Shown here: in pieces, positions 22,973 through 30,051 of the stretch
Numbering within the stretch: position 1 is the first letter of the stretch
How the letters are laid out: each line of letters begins with the position of its first letter
From: Olsenella uli
GTDB lineage: Bacteria; Actinomycetota; Coriobacteriia; Coriobacteriales; Atopobiaceae
Length of the DNA: 48,775 nt
Direction: 5' to 3'
NCBI RefSeq assembly: GCF_016899935.1
Contig: NZ_JACJJK010000011.1
Location: 1 to 48,775, forward strand
The notes under the pieces: model-generated
Database searches by the model: none
Seen by the model: only the letters and a program-made list of their open reading frames with translations
Told to the model about the DNA's origin: nothing
Position numbers and translations under genes: made by a program

Positions 22973-23766
22973 TACAGCTCACCGTCCAAGTCGTCGGATT
23001 CGTGGGTGGGGGCAACGGTCACGGAGGCCAGCTCCGCCTGGTGGCGCTTCGTGGTCTGGTAGATCACGTAGGCAATCACGGCGCCGACGATGGCCACGCC
23101 GGTGGTGCTCATGCCGAGAAGGGCCGTGAGCACGAAGCCCACGAAGAAGTACGCGGCGTTGGTCTTGTCGAAGATCAGGTTCATGAGGATGGCGATGCCA
23201 AGGGCGGGCAGCATGCCGGAGGCGACCTCAAAGCCGTGCAGGATGAAGTCAGGCAGCCAGTTGACGAAGTCCTCGATGACGGCGGAGCCGAGCAGCACGC
23301 CCAGGAACACGACGAGGAACGAGGTGATCCAGAAGACCGCGGCGCCGCCCCACAGGGCAAAGGTGACCTTCGACGGGTCGCCCTCCTCGGCGCCCTTGTC
23401 GGCGATGCGCGCAAAGGCGAGGTTGACGGTGCGGTCGAAGATGCCGAGCAGCTGGCCGAGGGTGGCCACGGGCAGCGCGAGCGCGACGGCGGTGCCGGTG
23501 TCCAGGCCGGAGAGGATCGCGAAGGCCGTGGAGAGGATGCCGCCGCTCACGACGTCGGGCGGGGTGCTGGCGCCGATACCGGCGATGCCCATCATGACGA
23601 GCTCCACGGAGGCGCCCATGATGATGCCGGTCTGCAGGTCGCCGAGGATGAGGCCCACGATCGGGCCGGTCACGAGCGGGCGCTCGAACATGGTCTGGCC
23701 GGCGACGCGGCCGTCCCACATGGCAAAGCCCGCGAGTATGCCCAGGAGCAGGGCTTGAACAACCAT
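22972..23766 (-). CDS. PTS mannose/fructose/sorbose-family subunit IIC
   Basis: 264 residues. Blocks ALLLGILAGFAMWDGRVAG, RPLVTGPIVGLILGDLQTGI and GIAGIGASTPPDVVSGGILS are typical of the ManY/SorA family. Multiple membrane spans, with a charged C-tail ESDDLDGEL. The gene lies 119 bases after IIB; a short GC-rich inverted repeat lies in that gap. Confidence 0.94.
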   Translation of the reverse strand: MVVQALLLGILAGFAMWDGRVAGQTMFERPLVTGPIVGLILGDLQTGIIMGASVELVMMGIAGIGASTPPDVVSGGILSTAFAILSGLDTGTAVALALPVATLGQLLGIFDRTVNLAFARIADKGAEEGDPSKVTFALWGGAAVFWITSFLVVFLGVLLGSAVIEDFVNWLPDFILHGFEVASGMLPALGIAILMNLIFDKTNAAYFFVGFVLTALLGMSTTGVAIVGAVIAYVIYQTTKRHQAELASVTVAPTHESDDLDGEL

Positions 23767-23885
23767 TTCTACCTCCTAAGTTCCGTACGTCTCTTCCAAC
23801 GTGAGCCGGGTGCGGTTCCGGATCCGCGGGCTCTTCCGAGGCGGCGCGCGCCGGCCGTGCGCGCGCCCCTGATTCGGCGGGTGGG

Positions 23886-24371
23886 CTAGGCGCCGTAGGC
23901 GCGGTGCACGGCGGCGACGTCCATCGGGGACTGGTCGGGCAGGGACTGCAGGCTCACCTGCGCGCCGAGCGCCACCATGCCGTCGACGGCCTCCAGGTCC
24001 TTCTCGTCCAGGTAGACCTGCTGGGTGACGCGCCGGCGCTCGCCGGCCTGGCGGATGCCGCCGAGGCAGACCTTGCGGACGGAGGGGCACTCGCGCACGA
24101 TCTGGAGCGCGTCGGCGGGGCTGGCGCAGACCACGAAGATCTTGCGGGCCTCGTGCTTGGGATTGTTGATCACGAGGATCGCGCCCTTGACGGACTTGAT
24201 GGAGAGCGTGGCCTGGGGCGGCGCGGCGATGCGGAACGCCGACTGCATGAGCTTGTCCGTGGCGGCGCGGTCGTTGGCGACGACGATGGTGTCGGCGCCC
24301 AGCTGAGAGGTCCACGTGACGGCGACCTGCCCGTGGATGAGGCGGTCGTCAACGCGAAGCAGCTCGATCAT
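23886..24371 (-). CDS. PTS mannose/fructose/sorbose-family subunit IIB
   Basis: 161 residues. The phosphorylated His is H13 in RVDDRLIHGQVAVTW, the signature of this family, where His and not Cys carries the phosphate. It passes phosphate to sugar in IIC/IID. Cytoplasmic. Confidence 0.96.
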   Translation of the reverse strand: MIELLRVDDRLIHGQVAVTWTSQLGADTIVVANDRAATDKLMQSAFRIAAPPQATLSIKSVKGAILVINNPKHEARKIFVVCASPADALQIVRECPSVRKVCLGGIRQAGERRRVTQQVYLDEKDLEAVDGMVALGAQVSLQSLPDQSPMDVAAVHRAYGA

Positions 24372-24398
24372 GGTTTCCTCCTTTGGTCTGGGCGGGCC

Positions 24399-24860
24399 CT
24401 ACAGCTCGCCGGATTCCGAGTCGATGTCTGCCGTGGGCACGGCGCCGGCGAGGTCGGCCACGAGGCCGATGCCCGCGCGGGACGCCTCGACCGTCTGGCG
24501 GAGCAGGGCGAGGTTGGCCTCGCGCGCGGCGGGGTCGGGGTCGAGCGGGAGCAGCGCGACCTCGAGCAGCAGGCCGAGGTTGAGGCCCGCCACGTAGTAG
24601 GCATCGGGCCGCTCGGCGGAGACCAGGATCGCGCCCTGCGTGGTGCTTCCGCCCGGGATGTCCGTGAGGACGACGGTGGGGTTGGCGGGGTCCATGGCAT
24701 CGATGGCGCCCTCAATCATGGCGGCGACCGTGGGGATGGTCTCGGCCGCCGTGACGCTCACGACCTTGGTGGGGCAGGGGCTGCCCAGGATGAGCTCGAG
24801 GGACGTGAGAATGCCCTTCGCAAAGTCGGCGTGCGTTACGAGGACAAGGTTGTTGGGCAT
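24399..24860 (-). CDS. PTS mannose-family subunit IIA
   Basis: 153 residues from ATG 24860, after GAGAGAGGGG. The start at MPNNLVLVTHADFAKG puts the active-site His at H10; longer readings cross the operator. LTDIPGGSTTQGAI is a family block. First gene of the operon IIA-IIB-IIC-IID-SIS-GntR-HAD. Confidence 0.93.
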   Translation of the reverse strand: MPNNLVLVTHADFAKGILTSLELILGSPCPTKVVSVTAAETIPTVAAMIEGAIDAMDPANPTVVLTDIPGGSTTQGAILVSAERPDAYYVAGLNLGLLLEVALLPLDPDPAAREANLALLRQTVEASRAGIGLVADLAGAVPTADIDSESGEL

Positions 24861-24899
24861 CTGCGCCCCTCTCTCTTGGCGGTCTGGGCTGTTTGTATG

Positions 24900-24920
24900 T
24901 ATAGACGTTATAGACGTCTT
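24900..24920 (-). promoter_or_regulatory. GntR-type operator, PTS side
   Basis: Two direct copies of TATAGACGT followed by CTT, containing the palindrome AGACGTCT. It lies 30-50 bases downstream of the putative -35 box on the minus strand. Confidence 0.65.
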
Positions 24921-24949
24921 GCGTTTAGATTCCACTTCCGGTTTGTATC

Positions 24950-24955
24950 TGTCAA
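24950..24955 (-). promoter_or_regulatory. Putative -35 box of the mannose-family PTS operon
   Basis: Perfect TTGACA on the minus strand. The -10 region is weak, while TATAAC lies inside the operator. Confidence 0.45.
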
Positions 24956-25011
24956 ATTGCAGCTTCTGAACGCATTGATTTCTACGGTAAACGGCAGTTT
25001 CTGGTCCGTGC

Positions 25012-25017
25012 TTGACA
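25012..25017 (+). promoter_or_regulatory. Putative -35 box of the yitT-like gene
   Basis: Perfect TTGACA seven bases before the second operator; TATAGA inside the operator is the best -10 candidate (15-base spacing). Confidence 0.45.
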
Positions 25018-25023
25018 ACTCAA

Positions 25024-25044
25024 TCTAGACGTTATAGACGTCTT
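25024..25044 (+). promoter_or_regulatory. GntR-type operator, YitT side
   Basis: TCTAGACGT then TATAGACGT then CTT. The core TAGACGTTATAGACGTCTT is identical to the first operator. The matching positions of the two sites lie 124 bases apart. Confidence 0.65.
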
Positions 25045-25067
25045 ATCACTTTTACGAAGGAGGCGGC

Positions 25068-26108
25068 ATGCTCAAGAGGATTCGCAGGACGAGAAGCACG
25101 TGCGCCCGCACGCGCACGGCCGACGAGGAGGAGCTCGACCGGGCGCGCGTCGACCCGGAGCGCGCGAGGCCGGCCTACGAGGGCTCGGCGGTCATCCAGG
25201 CGGCGGACCTCCAGACACCCGAGGAGGCGCGCGAGAGCGAGCGGGCCATCAGCCGGCGCGACGCCCCGGGGACGCTGCGCCTCGTGGCCGCCCTCAACGC
25301 GGGCGTCATTCTCTGCGCCCTGGCCTACGTGCTCTTCCAGGGGCCCAACCATCTCGCCATCGGCGGCGCGTCGGGCCTCTCGATCGTTCTCTCCTCGGCG
25401 ATTCCGGGGCTGCCCAACGACGTCGCGCTCTGGGTCGTGAACGCCGCCCTCGTGGTCGCGGGCCTCGTCTTCGTGGAGCGCCGGGCGGTGGTCTGGAGCG
25501 TCGTGGCGTCGGTCGCGCTCTCGGCGTACGTGTCGCTCTTCCAGTGGCTGATCCCGGTCACGGCGTCGATCACGGGCGACCTCTGGCTGGACCTCTGCTG
25601 CACGGTCCTTCTCGTCGCGCTCGGAAACGCGATCGCCTACAACGCCGGGGCCTCCACGGGCGGCATGGAGATCGTGGTCATGGCGCTCGCGCGTCGCACG
25701 AGCCTGCCGGTCGGGCACGCCGTGACGGTGGCGAACGGCGGGATCGTGTGCGCGGGCGTGGCGCTCTACGGGCCGCGCGTGGGCCTCTACTGCGTGCTCG
25801 GCCTGCTCGTGCAGACCGTCGTGGTGAGCGGCGTGCTCGACGACCTCAAGCAGCACAAGGTCTGCACGGTGATATGTCGCTGGCCGGCGCGCGTGGAGGA
25901 GTTCCTGGTCCGCGAGCTCAGCCGGACCGCCACGATAACCCGCAGTTACGGGGCCTACTCCGGGCGCGAGGTCTCCGTCATCATGACCGTGCTCACGCGC
26001 GCCGAGGCCACCCGCCTCGAGCGGTTCCTGCGCGAGGTGGACCCGGACGCCTTCGTGACCTACGTGAACACGTCGCAGATCACCGGCCACGGCTTCCGCT
26101 GGGTGTAG
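25068..26108 (+). CDS. YitT family membrane protein with C-terminal DUF2179
   Basis: 346 residues. A basic and acidic N-tail of about 65 residues precedes five or six membrane spans (VAALNAGVILCALAYVLF, LWVVNAALVVAGLVFVE and others). The block YNAGASTGGMEIVVMALARR is the YitT signature. A cytoplasmic DUF2179 domain (about 260-346, ending TYVNTSQITGHGF) closes it. ATG after AAGGAGG. Function of YitT proteins is unsettled; some are linked to anion or amino-acid efflux. It is divergent from the mannose-family PTS and carries a matching operator, so it likely shares its regulator. Confidence 0.9.
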   Translation: MLKRIRRTRSTCARTRTADEEELDRARVDPERARPAYEGSAVIQAADLQTPEEARESERAISRRDAPGTLRLVAALNAGVILCALAYVLFQGPNHLAIGGASGLSIVLSSAIPGLPNDVALWVVNAALVVAGLVFVERRAVVWSVVASVALSAYVSLFQWLIPVTASITGDLWLDLCCTVLLVALGNAIAYNAGASTGGMEIVVMALARRTSLPVGHAVTVANGGIVCAGVALYGPRVGLYCVLGLLVQTVVVSGVLDDLKQHKVCTVICRWPARVEEFLVRELSRTATITRSYGAYSGREVSVIMTVLTRAEATRLERFLREVDPDAFVTYVNTSQITGHGFRWV

Positions 26109-26123
26109 GGGGCGTGGGCGGGC

Positions 26124-26266
26124 AGGTTATGCGCACACGCAGAGGTTATGCGCACGCCGCGACGCGAGGTTCTTCTCGCCCGGCGCATCTGCCTGCGGAT
26201 ATGAATACCTCAACTGTGCGCACACCCTTCGGCGGTGCGCACAACCTACGGGATCGCGCATAACCT
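26124..26266. repeat. Inverted repeat cluster between convergent yitT and mfd genes
   Basis: AGGTTATGCGCAC at 26124-26136 and 26143-26155 face GTGCGCACAACCT at 26235-26247 and GCGCATAACCT at 26256-26266, with another GTGCGCAC at 26216-26223. The two pairs can fold into a long hairpin. It likely terminates transcription from both sides, with a near-copy of the 11-mer in the middle (26169-26178). Confidence 0.6.
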
Positions 26267-26296
26267 GCGAGCGGCGCGTCCCCAACCGCCAGCGGG

Positions 26297-26307
26297 CGAG
26301 AAGGACG
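26297..26307 (+). repeat. Dispersed 11-mer CGAGAAGRACG
   Basis: Exact copy nine bases past the mfd stop; the mfd strand reads CGTCCTTCTCGCCCGC. Confidence 0.75.
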
Positions 26308-26315
26308 TCCGCTCG

Positions 26316-29300
26316 CTACTCCACGTCGTCCGTCTCGTCGTCGCCGCCGATCTCCTCGAGCACGCCGAGCGCGGCCGGCATGACCTCCTCCTGCGTGCGG
26401 TGGAACGGGTAGGCCACCTTCTTGGTCTTGGGGTAGACCACGCCGCCGCGCTCCTTGAGGCGAAGCGCCGTCTGGCGCGAGACCTCCACGCCCTGGTAAA
26501 CCAGGCGCCCGTTGGCCAGGCTCACGCTTGCGCACCCCAGCCGCTGCGCGCGGATCCGCACGCGGGCGCGGTCGAAGAGGTTGCGCCCGGCGAGCGGCAG
26601 CGCGCCGAAGTCCTTCTCGCACTCCTGCTGGAGGTCGTCCACCTCGGAAAGGTCCACGGCCGCCGCCAGGCGCCGGTACACGAGCACGCGCTTGTCCACG
26701 TCGGGCAGGTACTCCTCCGCCAGGAAGAAGTCCGCCGGCAGGTTGATCGTGACCTCGGCCTGCTCCACGTCGCGCGTCTCGCCGCGTGCCTCGGCCACGG
26801 CCTCGCCGAGCATCTGCGTGAAGAGGTCAAAGCCCACGCTGGAGAGGTTGCCGTGCTGCTCGGCTCCCATGAGCGAGCCCGCGCCGCGGATCTCCAGGTC
26901 GCGCATCGCGATCTTCATGCCGCTGCCCAGGTCCTGGTACTCGTTGATTGCCGTGAGACGGTCAGTGGCCTCGGGCGTGAGCGGGCGGTCGGCCGGGAAC
27001 ATGAAGTAGGCGTAGGCCTGCGTGCGCCCGCGGCCCACGCGGCCCTTGAGCTGGTAGAGCTGCGCCAGGCCCAGGCGCTGCGAGTCCTCGATGATCAGCG
27101 TGTTGGTGTGCGGGTTGTCGATGCCGCTCTCGATGATCGTGGTCGCCACCAGGACGTCGATCTCGTGCTCCTGGAACTGCAGCATCACGTCCTCGACCTC
27201 GCGCGCGCTCATCTTGCCGTGTGCCACGCCCACGCGGGCCTCGGGCGCCGCCTCGCGCACGCGCTCCACGGCGTCGTCGATCGTGTGGACGCGGTTGCTC
27301 ACGTAGTAGACCTGTCCGCGCCGCGCGAGCTCCTCGCGGATGGCGGCGGAGACCACGTCCGGGTCCCACTCCCCCACCGTCACCTTGACCGGCAGGCGCC
27401 CGGGCGGCGGCGTCATGATGAGGCTCATGTCGCGCACCCCGCTCATGGCCATCTGCATCGTGCGCGGGATGGGCGTGGCGGAGAGGGTGAGCACGTCCAC
27501 CTGCTCGCGCATGTTCTTGAGCTGCTCCTTGTGCTGCACGCCAAAGCGCTGCTCCTCGTCGATGATAACGAGCCCCAGGTCGTAGGGGTTGACGTCTGCG
27601 GAGAGCAGCCGGTGCGTGCCGATGAGCACGTCCACCGAGCCGTCCGCGAACCCCTCGAGCGCCTTGCGCTGCCGGGCCGGCGTCACAAAGCGGCTGAGCA
27701 CCGCCACCTTGAGGTCAAAGGGCGCAAACCGCGAGAAGAACGTCTCGAAGTGCTGCTGCGCCAGGATCGTGGTGGGGCAGAGCACCATGACCTGCTTGGC
27801 GTCCTGGCAGCACTTGAACGCCGCGCGCAGGGCCACCTCCGTCTTGCCGAAGCCCACGTCGCCACAGAGCAGCCGGTCCATGGGGCGGCGGGCCTCCATG
27901 TCCGCCTTGATGTCCGCGATCGAGGCGCGCTGGTCGTGCGTGAGCTCGTAGGGGAAGCTCGCCTCCATCTCCTCCTGGACGGGCGTGTCCGCCGAGAACG
28001 CGTGCCCGGGCACGGAGCTGCGGCGCGTGTAGAGGTCCACCAGGTCGAAGGCCAGCTTCTTGGCGGAGCGGCGCGCCTTGCCGGTGGCGCGGGACCAGTC
28101 GGCGGTGTTGAGGCGGGTGAGGCGCGGGCTGGAGCCGTCCGGGCCCACGTAGCGCGTGATGCGGTCCACCTGCTCGAGCGGCACGAAGAGCTTGTCCTCG
28201 CCCGCGTACTCCAGCAGGAAGTAGTCGCGCTCGCGCCCGGCCACCTCCTGGCGCACGATGTCGGCGAAGAGCGCGATGCCGTGGGTGGCGTGGACCACGT
28301 AGTCGCCGGGCTTGAACGGGAAGGTCACGCTCGTGGGGTCCACGCGGCGGACGCGGCGGCGCGCCTTGGCCGTGCGGGCGGCGAGGTCGGAGACCGAGAG
28401 CACGGCCAGGTGCGCGCCCGGGATCACGATGCCGGCCGGCACGGGCGCGTCGGTGAAGGTGACGCGGCCGCGCTCCAGGGGCGGCACCTGCGGGTCGTTG
28501 TTCTCGGCCGCCGTTCCCAGGGACTCGACGAAGGGGACGTTCTCGTCAGAGAGGCGCAGCTCCAGGGACTCGCGCGCGCCCCGGTCCGGCACGGCAAAGA
28601 TGACGGCGCAGCGGTCCGCCACGAGCTGGCGCACGCGCCCCATGAGCTTGGCGTCCGAGCCGGCGATGCCGGGCTGGCGCACCTCCAGGTCCGCCGTGGA
28701 CGCGCCGGAGCCCGCGCGCATCATGGACGAGAAGGACAGGCGCTGCTGCTTGCCAAAGTCCATGTCGCGCGGGGAGGTGTAGAGGCCGTCGAGGCTCGCG
28801 CGGGCGGCCGAGGCGGCGGCGGAGAGCTCGTCGGTGGCGCGCATGCAGTCGTCGAAGAGGGCGCGCGGCTCGGCGAGCACGACGAGGGCGTCAGCGGAGA
28901 TGTGCTCGAGCGGGGACGCCGTGCCGCCGTAGAGCTGCGGGAGGTAGCGCTCGAGCGCGGGCGCGGCGGCGCGCTGGCGAATGAGCTCCAGGTCGGCGGC
29001 CACCTTGGTGCTGTCCTGCGCCGCCTTGTAGAGGGCGCGCTCGGCGCGGGCGACCGTCTCGTCCGTGAGCGCGAGCTCGCGGCAGGGCGAGACCGTGACC
29101 TCGGTCAGCTCGCCGATCGTCTGGCCCGTGGAGGGGACCATGCGGCGAACGCGGTCGATCTCGTCGCCAAAGAACTCGATGCGCACCGGGCTCGTGGCCT
29201 GCGCGGGGAAGACGTCCACGGCGTCGCCGTGCACGTGGAAGGTGCCGGGGGCGTCCACGTCGCCGGCGTCGTTGTAGCCCATGCCCACGAGCAGCGCCGG

Positions 29301-29759
29301 CACCTCCTCGAAGGGGACCTCGTCCCCCACCGCGAAGGTGCTCGAGGCGAAGTAGCCGCTGCCGACCGGCGGCACGCGGCGCAGCAGCGCGTGCGCGGAG
29401 GCCACGATCACGCAGCGCTCGCCGGCGGCGAGGCGCGCCACGGAGCGGCAGCGCGCACCGATGACGGCGTCGTCGGGGGCGGCGTCCGCCCAGGGGCGGT
29501 CGCGGCGCTCGGGGTAGCGGCCGACGACGTCCTGGCCGAGCCACGCCGCGAGCGAGCGGGCCGTGCGGTCGGCGGCCTCCTCGCCGGAGACGACGAGCAG
29601 GCAGGGGCGCGGGTTTCTCGCCCAGAGCGCGGCGAGCACGAGCGGGCGCGCGGACTGGGCGACGGAGAGGCTGGCGTCATGGCCGGCGTCGAGCTCGCGC
29701 ACGAGCGGGGCGAGCTCCGGGGCGGCGGCCAGCTGACGGGAAACGCGGTCGATGAGCAT
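26316..29759 (-). CDS. mfd: Mfd transcription-repair coupling factor
   Basis: 1147 residues, normal for the family. Mfd displaces stalled RNA polymerase and recruits UvrA. UvrB-like N-domains (1 to about 320), RNA polymerase interaction domain about 480-540 (FKPGDYVVHATHGIALFADI), Walker A GDVGFGKTE at 633-641, DEEQRFG helicase box, TLSATPIPRTM motif III, VGRGRTQAYAYF, and a C-terminal regulatory domain. One exact 11-mer (27732-27742) lies antisense within the helicase part, encoding ETFFSRF. Stands alone with a 292-base repeat-bearing gap upstream. Confidence 0.98.
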   Translation of the reverse strand: MLIDRVSRQLAAAPELAPLVRELDAGHDASLSVAQSARPLVLAALWARNPRPCLLVVSGEEAADRTARSLAAWLGQDVVGRYPERRDRPWADAAPDDAVIGARCRSVARLAAGERCVIVASAHALLRRVPPVGSGYFASSTFAVGDEVPFEEVPALLVGMGYNDAGDVDAPGTFHVHGDAVDVFPAQATSPVRIEFFGDEIDRVRRMVPSTGQTIGELTEVTVSPCRELALTDETVARAERALYKAAQDSTKVAADLELIRQRAAAPALERYLPQLYGGTASPLEHISADALVVLAEPRALFDDCMRATDELSAAASAARASLDGLYTSPRDMDFGKQQRLSFSSMMRAGSGASTADLEVRQPGIAGSDAKLMGRVRQLVADRCAVIFAVPDRGARESLELRLSDENVPFVESLGTAAENNDPQVPPLERGRVTFTDAPVPAGIVIPGAHLAVLSVSDLAARTAKARRRVRRVDPTSVTFPFKPGDYVVHATHGIALFADIVRQEVAGRERDYFLLEYAGEDKLFVPLEQVDRITRYVGPDGSSPRLTRLNTADWSRATGKARRSAKKLAFDLVDLYTRRSSVPGHAFSADTPVQEEMEASFPYELTHDQRASIADIKADMEARRPMDRLLCGDVGFGKTEVALRAAFKCCQDAKQVMVLCPTTILAQQHFETFFSRFAPFDLKVAVLSRFVTPARQRKALEGFADGSVDVLIGTHRLLSADVNPYDLGLVIIDEEQRFGVQHKEQLKNMREQVDVLTLSATPIPRTMQMAMSGVRDMSLIMTPPPGRLPVKVTVGEWDPDVVSAAIREELARRGQVYYVSNRVHTIDDAVERVREAAPEARVGVAHGKMSAREVEDVMLQFQEHEIDVLVATTIIESGIDNPHTNTLIIEDSQRLGLAQLYQLKGRVGRGRTQAYAYFMFPADRPLTPEATDRLTAINEYQDLGSGMKIAMRDLEIRGAGSLMGAEQHGNLSSVGFDLFTQMLGEAVAEARGETRDVEQAEVTINLPADFFLAEEYLPDVDKRVLVYRRLAAAVDLSEVDDLQQECEKDFGALPLAGRNLFDRARVRIRAQRLGCASVSLANGRLVYQGVEVSRQTALRLKERGGVVYPKTKKVAYPFHRTQEEVMPAALGVLEEIGGDDETDDVE

Positions 29760-29877
29760 GGGGTCCCTCTACAGGAAGACGCGCCGGCCCCGGCGTGCGG
29801 GGTCGGTCGCGGCGGGCGGTTCTTCTCGCCCATTGTAGCGGGCCGGGCGGCCGCAGGCTAACGCGCGCCCGGGCCCG

Positions 29878-29888
29878 CGTTCTTCTCG
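29878..29888 (-). repeat. Dispersed 11-mer CGAGAAGRACG
   Basis: Exact copy; a near-copy (one mismatch) lies at 29818-29828. Both are upstream of mfd. Confidence 0.75.
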
Positions 29889-29897
29889 CCCGTGCGC

Positions 29898-30011
29898 AAT
29901 ACGCGTCTTCCAACGTTTCTGGCCCCGATTCTGTTGGTAATCGCGTATCGCCAACTGGCAGTACGCGACTTCCAACGTTTCCGGGCCCGATTTCGTCGGA
30001 AACCGCGTATT
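29898..30011. repeat. Two tandem imperfect palindromes, 62-base period
   Basis: Unit 1 (29898) and unit 2 (29960) share TACGCG, CTTCCAACGTTTC, CCCGATT and CGCGTAT at matching spacing. The whole starts AATACGCG and ends CGCGTATT, so each unit and the pair are near-palindromic. Nothing codes here. Confidence 0.7.
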
Positions 30012-30027
30012 GGGCCAGTCCGTCAGG

Positions 30028-30038
30028 CGAGAAGAACG
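30028..30038 (+). repeat. Dispersed 11-mer CGAGAAGRACG
   Basis: Exact copy 13 bases past the stop of the GH13-GH77 gene, flanked by the tandem palindromes. Confidence 0.75.
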
Positions 30039-30051
30039 CCCGCCCGCAGCG

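Noticed and set aside
26235-29861. 1208-codon plus-strand frame opposite mfd
   Set aside because: Shadow of mfd, whose domains are all recognised on the minus strand.
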